Shown one piece after another: positions 1 to 11,227 of a stretch of DNA of 64,000 nt (position 1 is its first letter; each line of letters begins with the position of its first letter). Below the pieces are notes generated by a model. That model saw only the letters and a program-made list of their open reading frames with translations, had not been told where the DNA came from and ran no database searches. Position numbers and translations under genes: made by a program. Where the stretch lies: contig NC_068575.1 of NCBI RefSeq assembly GCF_025698545.1, positions 57,359,980 to 57,423,979 of the forward strand, given 5' to 3'. This stretch comes from Gossypium raimondii (Eukaryota; Streptophyta; Magnoliopsida; Malvales; Malvaceae).

Positions 1-1060
1 GGAGCAGATCGAAGATGGAGGATTTTACCTCCCAGTGGTTATAGTGGAGTACATTAAAGCCAGTAATTCTACTTCTCTGGACAACATTGGAATAGATTGA
101 AGATTTCAAATCTTATCTCCCTAAGCAGTAGTGGAGCAGATCGAAGATGGCGGATTTTACTTCCCTGTGGTTATAGTGGAGTACATTGAAGCCAGTTATT
201 CTACTTCCCTGGGCAACAGTGGAATAGATTGAAGATTTTAGATATTATCTCTCTAGGCAGTAGTGGAGCAGATCGAAGATGGCAGATTTTACCTCCCTGT
301 GGTTATAGTGGAGTACATTGAAGCCAGTAATTCTACTTCCCTAGGCAACAGTGGAATAGATTGGATATTTCAGATCTTATCTCCCTAAGCAGTAGTGGAG
401 CAGATCGAAGATGGCGGATTTTACCTCCCTGTGGTTATAGTGGAGTACATTGAAGCCGATAATTCTATTTCCACGGACAACGATGGAATAGATTGAAGAT
501 TTCAAATCTTATCTCCTAAGCGATAGTGGAGCGGATCGAAGATGGAGGATTTTACCTCCCGTGGTTATAGTGGAGTACATTGAAGCGATAATTCTACTTC
601 CACGGACAACAATGGAATAGATTGAAGATTTCAGATCTTATCTCCCTAAGTAGTAGTGGAGCAGATCGAAGATGGCGGATTTTACCTCCTTGTGGTTATA
701 GTGGAGTACATTGAAGCCGTAATTCTACTTCCACGGGCAACAATGGAATAGATTGAAGATTTCAGATCTTATCTCCTAAGCGATAGTGGAGCGGATCGAA
801 GATGGCGGATTTTACCTCCCTGTGGTTATAGTGGAGTACATTGAAACCAGTAATTCTACTTCCCTGGGCAACAGTGGAATAGATTGAAGATTTCAGATTT
901 TATCTCCCTAAGCAATAGTGGAGTAGATCGAAGATGGCGGGTTTTACCTCCCTGTAGTTACAGTGGAGTACATTGAAGCCAGTAATTCTACTTCCCTGGG
1001 CAACAGTGGAATAGATTGAAGATTGTAAGTCTTATCTCCCTCCAGTTGCAGTGGAATAGA
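1..1060 (+). repeat. Tandem array, 132-bp unit made of three 44-bp monomers
   Basis: About eight head-to-tail units. The unit start GGAGCAGATCGAAGATGG (or a close variant) recurs at 2, 133, 265, 397, 528, 658, 788 and 920, giving a period of 130-132 bp. Each unit splits into three related pieces of about 44 bp. They begin GTGGAGCAGATCGAAGATGG, GTGGAGTACATTGAAGCC and GTGGAATAGATTGAAGATTT, and each ends in a CTCCCT/TTCCCT-rich stretch. This is a higher-order (trimeric) repeat. It looks non-coding. It ends in a decayed partial unit near 1060 and continues off the left edge. It lies just upstream of a polypurine tract and LTR, so it belongs to the 3' internal region of the retrotransposon. Arrays in that place are known for the Tat/Ogre lineage. 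Confidence 0.9.
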
Positions 1061-1211
1061 TTGAAGCACTAGCTCCTATACTTATGAAGATGCAGTGGAG
1101 CGGATTAAAACCTTGAAAAAGAAGAAGAATAAGAAGAGTACCAAGATCCAGCACGACTGGGCAAAATCAGGAATTTTTAAAGTTTTTGCTCTGTTCCTGT
1201 TACACGACAAC

Positions 1212-1228
1212 GAGCAAAGAGGGGCAGC
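1212..1228 (+). other. Polypurine tract of LTR retrotransposon
   Basis: A purine-rich run (GAGCAAAGAGGGGCAGC) directly abuts the TG that opens the LTR at 1229. This is where the plus-strand primer site of an LTR retrotransposon should be. It shows that the LTR at 1229-3596 is a 3' LTR with internal sequence to its left, not a solo LTR. The 150 bp between the tandem array and this tract are A/G-rich and look non-coding. Confidence 0.7.
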
Positions 1229-2210
1229 TGTAATACCCGATTTTGGCCCGAGTAAAAGGCCCAAACTGATTTAAAACAGTGGCCCAATTTCGAATATGGC
1301 CCAAATACAGTGGTCCAAAACGGATGAGGAAACCCTAGGGTTTTTGAGGATCAACAGCGCCGCAAGCCACCTCCACGCGATCTCCACCTGCACAACAAGA
1401 AAGGAAATAAACAACAATGGCAAGAAAATCAAGAAAATTGCAACAGATTTATTTCTTTGTTTTGTATTTTTATTATGGCTATAAAAAGCCATTGAGATAC
1501 TGTATGAAAGAAGGTGAAGGGGATACAAAGAAAAAGAGAGAAAACAGATACAATAATTTTTTGAATACAAAGGTTTCTTTTTTTTTTTCGTTCTACATTA
1601 TTGGCGTTCATCATTCTTTTACTATCTATCTATATTTTTCTTTTTTCTTTTATTTTTATATTTTGCTTAAAATAATAAAGAGGAAGAGAACGAGAAACTT
1701 ACCTTTTCTCGCTGAACCATGAGTTGTTGCCATCTCCGTCGTAATCGGAGCTTTGGCACAAGGTGGCAGTGGCACTCAAGGGTTGATGAAACCCTAAAGA
1801 AGCCATTTCATATCTTGCTTGAGAGAAAGGGAAACAAAATTGTTTCCTTAAATTTGGCTTTTTTAAAACTTAAAAGAAGCAGACGGTGCCATCCATTGGG
1901 GTCCACGCATTTCCACCCTAAGTGGGAAATTTGCACATTTAGACCTCCTCTTTTGAGACATGTTTGGATTAAACCTATTGTTCCTTTTTAATTTGGCCCA
2001 AATGTTTCTGCCTTTGTTCATTTCAGCCCATATCGCTGCACACCGTTTTGGGGAGGCGGATTATTTCCGATTTGGCCCTCCATGTAATTTGCATGTCGCG
2101 ATTTGGCCCATTATTTTGATTAAATTTCATTTATTTCTTGTTATTGTTGTTTTTTAACTATTTGGTTTTTTTTTTTGCAATTTCGCTTTTTTTAAATTTA
2201 TTTTCTTATT

Positions 2211-2246
<36 letters not shown>

Positions 2247-3596
2247 GGTATTGTAATTATTATTTTCATGTACATACAAACATTTTTATAATATATATAT
2301 ACACTTTTAAAAACTTGTGTTTTTTTTACTTTTGTAAATATGTAAATACGTATGCTTCTATACATTTTTTATATATATATTATTCTTCATAATTTTTATA
2401 AACTAATAGTTTTCTCATATTTATATAATTATGCATGTTTATTTATTTTGATAATGTAGATATTATTTAATTATTTTTAATATATTTTATATGTTCATAT
2501 ATATATATAATTTACATATACATATTTATTTATTTATTTTTAATATGTTATGACTTTTGTATATATAAGTTTTATAACCCAAAATTTTATTTGTAAATCA
2601 TATGTATTTTTCTTTAAAATTTCTATGTGTAGATTATATACATTCTTTTCTTTATTTATTTTGCTTGTTTTCTTCATTCGCTACTTAATTATGTTTACAT
2701 TTATTTATTTTATTTAATATTTTGCATGTCATGAAATATTGCTTTCATATATATTCATTTCGTTTATTTATTTGTTTATATTATTTTTATGCTATTGATG
2801 TATTTATTATTGTTGTATTTATTATTATAGCATTTGTACGTATAAAATAACATTACATAATCTTTTACTCAAATTTAAAAATAGAAAATTTTCAAAATAG
2901 AGATAATACTCGTATTTAGGATTTTTAAGAAAATTGAGCCCTAACGTATTGGGTTCCGATTTTCTTCGTTAAATCTAACGATTGAGCATTTCTCTTTAAT
3001 CAAAAAAAGAAGAACTCATTATTGGGAATTCAACACGTTGTGTCCTAACGTATTGGATGTGACGCATTGATTTCTCGAAATGAAGATTTTTCTCTAAAAA
3101 ATAATAAAGGAAATATTCCGAGTTTGAGATTTTAAAGGAATTGTGCCCTAACGTATTGGGCCGCGATTTCTTAAATCTTGGATAAATGGATATTCTTTTA
3201 AAATTTTTCATTATACGAGTATTTTGACCTAATTAATTTTGGAGGAAATTAGAATGTTGTGCCCTAACGCATTGGGTGTGCCATTTTTTCTTCTCTGAAA
3301 TGATAAGGGTCTTAATAGTAACGTTTTAAGTTTTTTTTTGTTAAGGATTATATTTTGCAAATTCTCGACATTAAGACATTAATTAATTAACTAGGTACCA
3401 ATTTTGGGCGTAATGAGGGTGCTAATCTTTCCTCATACGTAACCGACTCCCGGACCTATTTTTCTAAAATTCGTAGACCAAAGTCGTTTTTAGGTGACTC
3501 AATCACACATTAATAAAAGATTGGTGGCGACTTCAAATTTTTATTTTTTAAAGTCGACAACCTAAAACTTTTATTTTCAAAAATATGGTTTCGACA
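1229..3596 (+). mobile_element. 3' LTR of a Tat/Ogre-like Ty3-gypsy retrotransposon (fossil)
   Basis: The LTR is 2368 bp, opening TGTAATACCCGATTTTGGCC and closing GGTTTCGACA, so it has the usual TG...CA ends. A second LTR with the same ends and nearly the same length (2391 bp) lies at 46166-48556 on the other strand, which fixes the boundaries. Near the 3' end is the shared block reading TTTTGGGCGTAATGAGGG then CGTAACCGACTCCCG, followed by TGGTGGCGACT. The rest of the element, including the 5' LTR, lies outside the window, so no target duplication can be tested. The Tat/Ogre call rests on the long LTR, the tandem array beside the polypurine tract, and my recollection of cotton gypsy elements. 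It is an old copy and no coding part is visible in the window. Confidence 0.75.
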
Positions 3597-4740
3597 ACAT
3601 AAATTACTATAATTAACTTAAAAATATAAATTACAATAATTTTTTCGAAGGAGTTCATAAGTATAAATGGTAAATAATACATATTTAATTAATTAAAATT
3701 AAAATTATTAAATACTGAGTATAACAAAGATGGAAAAATATGAGTAGAATCCAAACATGACATTTGTGTGTAGTAAAATTCATATTTGACTAAAATCTCA
3801 AAACCTCAACCTTTACCGATACAACTAAAAGCTCGTGGGCAGATTTCTTTAAAGTTTTATAGGTTTATTTTTATCATATTTATATAATAGAATTTCACGC
3901 GGTCAATTAAATTAGCATATAAGCACGATCTTGCATTTTTATTTTTATGACTATATTATCATCCATCATCATTACGCCCTTTTCTTTGTTGTTATTATTG
4001 TACTTAAAATGTCTTCAATTGCAATCAAAACTTTATTTCCCGAGTCCTCAAGCAAAGTTCATTCTTGGTTTTCAAGATTTCACTTTCATACTCTTTCCCA
4101 CCCAAAAATTGTGCAAAATTATTTAATAAATGCTTCTTCATCGATGCTTGACCTTAATGCACGTGGAAATCATTTTTAATAATAACTCTTTACGCCCCAA
4201 TAATAATGAAATTTTAACTATGAATCAATAAAATTAAACAATTTTCTTTTAACTTACTTCAATTAGCAAACAATGCAAGAATAGTGATAAAAATATGAAT
4301 TATATTTATACCCAAATGAAATAATTATATGAAGCAATTAAATTAAATATGAATTATCAAATAACTTGCTTCAATCAGAATAGTGTTCAGATAAATAGAC
4401 CTCGTACCTCTTTCCCATGTTAGCTTATTATTATAAATATTTGGTCTTTAAAATAGAAAAGAAAATATGTATATAAAAGGAAGGTAGAAACTCTTAAAGT
4501 CTATGAATTATATTAAAAGCTAACATTTGGGTATAATTAATTAGGAGCTTCAATTTTAGAGCCCATGTGAAGCTTTTCAAGAAATGTGACCACAAACTTG
4601 CGGAGAAAACAGAAAGGGAAAAACTCAAAAATTGCATTATATTTATATATAAAAATAATTAAAATTCTGTCAACAACAAAAGAAAGAATGTATTAAATAT
4701 ATATAATTAATTATTAAAAAGATTATAAATATTTTCCCTC
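3597..4740. other. AT-rich intergenic DNA
   Basis: AT-rich spacer between the retrotransposon and the promoter of the UDP-glucose dehydrogenase gene. I see no open frame with family resemblance, no RNA gene and no clear repeat boundary. Confidence 0.6.
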
Positions 4741-4810
4741 CTAAACGGTTTTGCCTGCAGCATCAAGGAAGGTTTCAATGTCATTTGAATACAGACCAGA
4801 ATATGCATAG
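4741..4810 (-). pseudogene. Possible orphan terminal exon, unidentified
   Basis: On the minus strand a 70-bp stretch follows a good 3' splice site (TTTTTTAACAG) and reads YAYSGLYSNDIETFLDAAG then KTV and a stop. This looks like a protein C-terminus: the composition is ordinary and it ends right after a splice acceptor. No upstream exon is visible, because the next sequence on that strand is the promoter of the UDP-glucose dehydrogenase gene. I do not recognise the protein. It may be a remnant of a lost neighbour or a chance reading. Confidence 0.25.
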
Positions 4811-4998
4811 CTGTTAAAAAAGAACCGCGTTGAGAATATTTTAATACATTCTGAATACGGCACCGTTTCACTTGCCAGCCAATTTCAGTTGATATAACTT
4901 TTCAGTCGCTCATCACTTTACATATACACCCCCTTCGTTCTTTTGTACTGAAAGGAATTTTTGGAATACGACAAGGGTAAAACCGGAACAACGTTGAG

Positions 4999-5005
4999 TA
5001 TAAAA
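4999..5005 (+). promoter_or_regulatory. TATA box of UDP-glucose dehydrogenase gene
   Basis: TATAAAA about 115 bp before the splice donor of a leader intron. Transcription would begin near 5030 and give a leader exon of roughly 90 bp ending at 5121. Position and context fit; there is no transcript evidence. Confidence 0.5.
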
Positions 5006-5121
5006 TCACTATCCCCGCTTCTCTGATTTTCATATCGTTGAAGAAGCAAAGCTCCTCTCTTCCTGCTCTTCATTTTCCTCTGAATTCTTTGTCTCTATTT
5101 AAAAAAAGCAATTTTTTTGAG

Positions 5122-6138
5122 GTAAATTGTTGCAAATTATTCTATTTTTATTTTCCTTTGATGTTCTCTTCGTTGATTTGAGTTGAGTTTGCTAGTAGTG
5201 TTTTTCTTGCGTCTTGTTCTGCTTCGAAGAATGGACTCTTTTATTTTTTTCTGAGTTGTTGGTTCTTGATCTGAGTTTCCATTTGGCAAGATTCATATTT
5301 TCCTACTCTTTTGACATTGCTTTTCCATGAATTAAAATCGGTACTTTTTGTCTTTGTTAGTTGATGTTGCTCTGTTTGTTAACTGGCTCAAATTTTGCCT
5401 CTTCTTGAGAGGTTGTTCTTGATCTGAGTCTCTATTTGACTAGATTCAAAATCACTTTCTTTTCTATCATTTTTTTCATGAAGTAAAGCAAATAGTTCTC
5501 AATTTTGTAAAATAAGCTGGTCTTGATTGGTTTGACCAAACAGATCTGTTTGTCAAAATTTGATTCGTGGTTGATCTGTAAATTATCTTAATATTTTGGT
5601 TAAGGAATTTGAATGGGAACTTTGAATCACAGCTAATTTCTATGGATCTGAATTGAATTCTGCTGATTTCATTAGTTCCCCTTTAAAGTTCCGGATCTGT
5701 TTTTTCTTTTTTCTGATCTGTTTGTCAAAATGTAACTTGGGATAGTTGTCGGTTCTTCAGTGGCTTGGTCAGATCTGATGGTATATTCTTCTCTGGTTAT
5801 TGTTTTATATGTTATGCTTCAGTATTAGTTAATTGTCTAAGAGAATCACGTAGCATTATCAGAGCTTAGCCTAGTTTTCATGTTTAAAGAAGCATTTGGA
5901 AAGGTGATAGTGAGATACTATAACACTTGCTTATGAGATATATTGTTTTCTGATAACCACATTACATAGCTTAGTTCCGTGTCTACACACAACTTGTCAT
6001 TTGGGTCTTATTGTTTTCAAAATGAAATTAGTTGTTAAGTGTCTTCTAGGTTTATGATTCGGTTTGTGCGGCTTTTGGGTAGATCGAGGAATGGTTTTCA
6101 CCATTATGGTATTTGAATATTTGCTTCTTCTTTTTCAG
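5122..6138 (+). other. 5' UTR intron of UDP-glucose dehydrogenase gene
   Basis: A GAG|GTAAAT donor at 5121/5122 and a CTTCTTTTTCAG acceptor ending at 6138 bound a 1017-bp, T-rich intron. It lies wholly in the leader, 22 bp before the start codon. The interior is rich in GATCTG and TTCTTGATCTGAGT motifs. Long leader introns of this kind often raise expression of housekeeping plant genes; that role here is inference. Confidence 0.6.
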
Positions 6139-6160
6139 GTGCTAAGTGTACAAAAACAAA

Positions 6161-7600
6161 ATGAAGATCTGTTGCATTGGAGCTGGTTATGTCGGTGGGC
6201 CTACAATGGCTGTGATCGCGCTTAAATGTCCGGATATTGAAGTGGCTGTCGTTGATATCTCTGTACCTAGGATCGCTGCCTGGAACAGTGACCAGCTCCC
6301 TATCTATGAGCCTGGTCTTGATGGTGTCGTGAAGGAGTGTCGTGGCAGAAACCTTTTCTTCAGCACTGATGTAGAGAAACATGTGCGTGAGGCTGATATA
6401 GTCTTTGTTTCTGTCAACACTCCCACCAAGACTCGGGGGCTCGGAGCTGGCAAAGCTGCAGACCTTACATATTGGGAAAGTGCTGCCCGCATGATCGCGG
6501 ACGTATCGAAATCTGACAAGATTGTTGTTGAGAAATCAACAGTCCCTGTCAAAACTGCTGAGGCAATTGAAAAGATTCTCACCCACAACAGCAAGGGAAT
6601 CAAATTCCAAATCCTTTCGAACCCTGAATTTCTTGCTGAGGGAACTGCAATTCAAGATCTTTTTAACCCTGATCGTGTTCTTATCGGAGGCCGGGAAACC
6701 CCAGAAGGCAATAAGGCTGTCCAAGCATTGAAGGAGGTTTATGCCCATTGGGTTCCTGAGGAGAGAATTCTCACCACCAATCTTTGGTCTGCAGAGCTTT
6801 CCAAGCTTGCTGCCAATGCTTTCTTGGCTCAGAGGATCTCATCCGTGAATGCCATGTCTGCTCTTTGTGAGGCAACCGGGGCTGATGTTACGCAGGTCTC
6901 TTATGCTGTTGGTAAGGACACAAGGATTGGACCCAAATTTTTGAATGCTAGTGTCGGTTTTGGTGGATCCTGCTTCCAGAAGGATATTCTAAATCTGGTT
7001 TACATCTGCGAGTGCAATGGCCTTCCCGAGGTGGCAGAGTATTGGAAGCAAGTCATTAAGATCAATGACTATCAGAAAAACCGATTTGTTAACCGTGTTG
7101 TTTCCTCGATGTTTAACACCGTTTCAAACAAGAAGATTGCTATCTTAGGGTTCGCCTTTAAGAAGGATACCGGTGACACTAGGGAGACCCCTGCCATCGA
7201 TGTATGCAAAGGACTCTTGGGAGACAAAGCTCGGTTGAGCATATATGACCCGCAGGTGACCGAAGACCAGGTGCAACGGGATCTTTCCATGAACAAGTTT
7301 GACTGGGACCATCCTCTTCACTTGCAACCCATGAGTCCCACGACTGTTAAGCAAGTCAGCTGTGTGTGGGATGCTTATGAGGCAACCAAAGATGCCCATG
7401 GAATTTGCATTCTGACCGAGTGGGACGAATTCAAGAAACTCGACTTCAAGAGGATATACGACAACATGCAAAAGCCGGCTTTTGTTTTCGATGGAAGGAA
7501 CATCGTGAACGCGGATGAGCTGAGGGAGATTGGTTTCATAGTGTACTCAATTGGTAAGCCACTGGATCCATGGCTCAAGGACATGCCTGCAGTAGCATAA
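6161..7600 (+). CDS. UGD: UDP-glucose 6-dehydrogenase
   Basis: Cytosolic enzyme that oxidises UDP-glucose twice with NAD+ to give UDP-glucuronate, the entry point for UDP-xylose, UDP-arabinose and UDP-galacturonate used in hemicellulose and pectin. The single coding exon gives 479 residues, against about 480 for plant family members. The start chosen is the ATG at 6161 ([15 protein letters not shown]), which matches the family N-terminus; the frame is open five codons further upstream but without an ATG. Visible motifs are the Rossmann dinucleotide motif GAGYVG (residues 7-12), the substrate loop [10 protein letters not shown] and the catalytic-cysteine motif [10 protein letters not shown] with Cys271. 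The C-terminal UDP-binding domain is intact. No odd features. It is upstream in pathway terms of the galacturonosyltransferase further along the window. Confidence 0.97.
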   Translation: MKICCIGAGYVGGPTMAVIALKCPDIEVAVVDISVPRIAAWNSDQLPIYEPGLDGVVKECRGRNLFFSTDVEKHVREADIVFVSVNTPTKTRGLGAGKAADLTYWESAARMIADVSKSDKIVVEKSTVPVKTAEAIEKILTHNSKGIKFQILSNPEFLAEGTAIQDLFNPDRVLIGGRETPEGNKAVQALKEVYAHWVPEERILTTNLWSAELSKLAANAFLAQRISSVNAMSALCEATGADVTQVSYAVGKDTRIGPKFLNASVGFGGSCFQKDILNLVYICECNGLPEVAEYWKQVIKINDYQKNRFVNRVVSSMFNTVSNKKIAILGFAFKKDTGDTRETPAIDVCKGLLGDKARLSIYDPQVTEDQVQRDLSMNKFDWDHPLHLQPMSPTTVKQVSCVWDAYEATKDAHGICILTEWDEFKKLDFKRIYDNMQKPAFVFDGRNIVNADELREIGFIVYSIGKPLDPWLKDMPAVA

Positions 7601-10600
7601 ATGTCAATCGATTACAGATGGAGTCCGGGTCAGTTTGATTCATACCTATTGATTTTTGTTTTTGATGAAGAGTTGTGTTGTACCTTGTTTTTCCCCCAGC
7701 CACAGCATAATTGGAATTTTACCATCATAATGAAGATTTAAAAGGCTCTGCGTTGTGCCTTTAATTCTTGTCGTCTGTTAGGAAACTTATATTGAGTTCG
7801 ATCAGAACTTGTGTCATTTGTAGAATGTTGAAATTTCATAAACGATTTGTCTCTTTAATGGAATACCTTTTTTATTCTCAAAAAGGCAGTGCATGCATGC
7901 ATGAATGATCACAAAATGGAATTGTTGAAGGTTCCAAATTACATGCTTTTAGGGAACAGTTGCACCGACTACAACGTGATCAGACCAACACGTACGCCTC
8001 AAAACTATCAACCTTAAACCATTAAAATTTAGCCCTAAGTTTTTATATATCTTTACGCTTTAAAATTATTAAAAGAATTTATTATTTTAAATTAATTTGC
8101 ACTACAGGTGATTCAATTACTGTTTTTTTTATACTTAACTATGAGAAGTTTAAGATGGTCAAGTAAATTTTGTTTCCTCACGAAATTATGTAAAGTTGTA
8201 AAATGATCACTTAACTATTTAATTTTATTTTTTAGTCACTCAACTATCTTAAATTTTTGGGTGTTTCTATTTTTACATTAAGGACAAAAATAATTGAATA
8301 ATTAAGCAATCATTTTGTAAGTTTACATAGTTATGTGATAAAAAACCCATAATTGGGTTACCTCTTATATAGTTTACCCTTAATAAATATAATTTATAAT
8401 GAACTTTTCAAAATAAATTTAGAAAAAGGCTTAAATAAAAAATTTGATCTCGAACTATATTAATTTTCTCATTTAAGTATATAAATTATTTTTAATAAAA
8501 ATCAAAATTGGTGAAAGAAAAATAAAAAGAAAATAAATAAAATATCATATGTCTGTTAAGAAATTTTTAACAAAATTATAATTTATGTACTACTTTTAAT
8601 AAAAATAATTTAAGTACATAAATAAAATATATATAATTTAGGAACTAATTTTTATTTAATCCTTTAAAAATAATTATAACCTAAGGATTTTAACTTACAA
8701 TACATTAATTTTTAATCATTAATCTTGATATCACAATCAAAGATGTATTTATCTTTGGCATAAAATTTTATATAATTTTTTCATTCACGATTTAAATATT
8801 TACTAATAATCCCACCATCCAAACATGAATGGCCTTTGGAAAACGCAACATTCGTCTCTATTAGCATAATTGATTGAACACCCAACGTGCTTCGCATACA
8901 TTATTATCATATTTAGAGAATGCCATTGGAGTGACACGTGTCATAATATTTTTAGTTAATTATTCAAGTATAGCTGTTATTTCATATTATATATTTCTAA
9001 TTTTTTTTATCTCAATTTAGTATTTAAAGTATATTTAAGTTATGTTTTATGGTTAATTTTAATTGATGTTATAAAAAAATGTTTTAGCTATTTTGACCAA
9101 TGAAAAGTACCATATAACATGTTATGATAAATAAAAAAAATACCACGTGGTCTTCTTTTATAAAAAATGTATTTATTTTATAATCAAATTATAAGCCTTA
9201 AAAATTATAAAAATAAAAATAAAAATATAAAATCCAAAAATACATATAAAAGGAATTATAATATATAAACTTTAAAATAAACATGAAATAACTATATAAA
9301 AAATTTAAAAAACTAAAAATTGTTTAATGTTTTATCTTTTGACTTAAAATATATTTATTAAATTAAATTAATAAAAATAAAAATATTTTTAAATTAAATT
9401 TATTTCCCACGTCCTCCAATTCTCTCTCCTCTTTCATCTTCTTCCCCACTTTTTCTTCTTCCTTTCTCCATCTTTTTACACAATAGAAAAAAAAAATCAC
9501 CATTGCTAAAATCTTTTTCATCACCACATAAACGTATCCATATCATAACTAACGATACACCCAAAAATAAAAGTAAAAGCATGAAAAGTCATAAATCTAA
9601 TGTTGAGTACAATCAACTTGGATTAAATTGTGCATTACTTGATTGATGTAAATGGCGAACGGGACACTTATAAAGGGGAAGAACTTTAACAAAAACTGTA
9701 GATAACCAACGGTGAAAAATACTCAAATTTGGAGTTGAAGTTTTGAAATTGGTTTATAGGTTTAGAAAAATCTAATATTCTTTTAAGAAAAATGAATGTC
9801 GAAAACAAAAAGAGAAAATCGAAAATAAAATAATGGTGAAATTTGAACTTAAACAGCCACTGGCAAATGACAACTAACAGTGGATCAGGTGGCCGGTGGT
9901 GGTTATCTACCGGAAATTTCAATGTTGAGTTTGAAACATTAAGAATATTGATTTTAAAAAATAATTGATGCTATGCAAGTTCTTTTAGGAAATTGATACT
10001 ATAATAATTTTTAGATTATATATACTTCTAATTTTTATATTTTTATTTAAAGATGACACATGGCCCTTTATTATTGGCTAAAATAGCCACAGATTTTTTA
10101 ACTTCAATTAAAAATTGGACCAAAAACGTAGTATAAACATACTTTAAGTATTAAATTGGGAAAATAATTTAGATGTTAAAGTGAGAAAATAAGTATATCT
10201 TAGGGACCAAATCGAGAATTAAGACTTCCAATTATATAATAATGGAAATTTTTAATTTTAGATTAAATTTTCTAATTTTTCTATTTAATTTTATACTTTA
10301 AATGACTTATTAAGCCTTCTAATTTAAAAAAAAGAGTCATTTTAACTATTTATTTAATTTTTTATCCTTTTAACTCTTAAACAAATTTTGTTTGTCAAAT
10401 CACCTCAAAATAGATGGAAAAGTTGACACAAATTAACTTTGCTAACATGATGAACACGTGAATGCTATATTAGAAATTAATTAAAATTTAAATATAAAAA
10501 TTCAAAAATTCAAAAAAATAAAAAGTATAAAATTATAAAAATATTTTTAAATATAAAAAATAATTAATTACTAACGTGACAAACATATAAATTTTTACGT

Positions 10601-10770
10601 GGATGCTAAGTTAATAAAATTAACAGATGATTACTTTATTGTGATGATTTAACAGTCAATCAACGTTCAACAACTAAAATTAATTGTAGAGCTTTATTTT
10701 AGCCAAAGACAAATGCAAGATTTAAAAAAAAATCAAGTAATTCTTCGTGTGGTCTCCGTATGAAAAAGAA
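7601..10770. other. Intergenic DNA, AT-rich, with short dispersed repeats
   Basis: The first 150 bp are the 3' UTR of the UDP-glucose dehydrogenase gene. The rest is AT-rich spacer. Between 8100 and 8350 there is sequence of the 'agtcactcaactat / gtgaccaaa' kind seen again near 42200 and 49000, probably a decayed dispersed element. A perfect 12-bp palindrome, TGACACGTGTCA (8932-8943), contains a G-box core, but it is 2.3 kb from the next start codon. No gene is seen on either strand. Confidence 0.55.
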
Positions 10771-10774
10771 TTTC

Positions 10775-10782
10775 TATAAATA
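10775..10782 (+). promoter_or_regulatory. TATA box of FAR1-family gene
   Basis: TATAAATA lies about 30 bp before the likely transcription start near 10810 and 168 bp before a leader-intron donor. A CT-rich leader follows (10880-10930), which fits a plant 5' UTR. No transcript evidence. Confidence 0.45.
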
Positions 10783-10942
10783 CCTATTAAGCGTTAGATG
10801 TTAAAATGCACCCATCCAACGGCCACCAATACACACATGAATCGCTCTATGAAAAACAGCGAAAGCAGACGGTAATTTGCGTCCTCTTATTTCTTCCGGT
10901 CCGCGGCAGCATCTTCATCTCCCCTTACCCTTAAAAGAACAG

Positions 10943-11179
10943 GTTAGCTATTTATTTTGAACCTAAAAAACAAACAAGAAAAAGGAAAAAAAAAGCCTAT
11001 ATATGTTTTAATTGGTTCAGTTTTCTGGGATTTTGTTGTTTTCTATTTTCATCCTTTATTTTTGAAGGGTTTCCCATTTCCTAGCATTCGAAGCTTAGTT
11101 TATAATTTTTATTGTATTTAGAAGATTCATGGAATATAAGCATGAGAATTAAAAGACTAGCAGATAATTTATTTGACAG
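10943..11179 (+). other. Probable 5' UTR intron of FAR1-family gene
   Basis: Donor AACAG|GTTAGC at 10942/10943 and acceptor ATTTGACAG ending at 11179 enclose a T-rich 237-bp segment in the leader. After splicing, 48 nt remain before the start codon, holding one tiny upstream frame (ATG GAA TAA, 11195-11203). If the intron is kept, an ATG at 11142 opens a frame that overlaps the main start. Called from splice motifs only. Confidence 0.45.
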
Positions 11180-11227
11180 GATTGAGAAAATAAAATGGAA
11201 TAAGAGCCTGTTAGTGGAGGTAAAGAA

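Noticed and set aside
1417-2157. Overlapping plus-strand open frames of 65-101 codons
   Set aside because: Inside the LTR; low-complexity Phe/Tyr/Lys-rich translations with no family likeness.
6146-6160. Five-codon N-terminal extension of UDP-glucose dehydrogenase
   Set aside because: The extension begins with GTG and lies just after a splice acceptor. The ATG at 6161 gives the exact family N-terminus.
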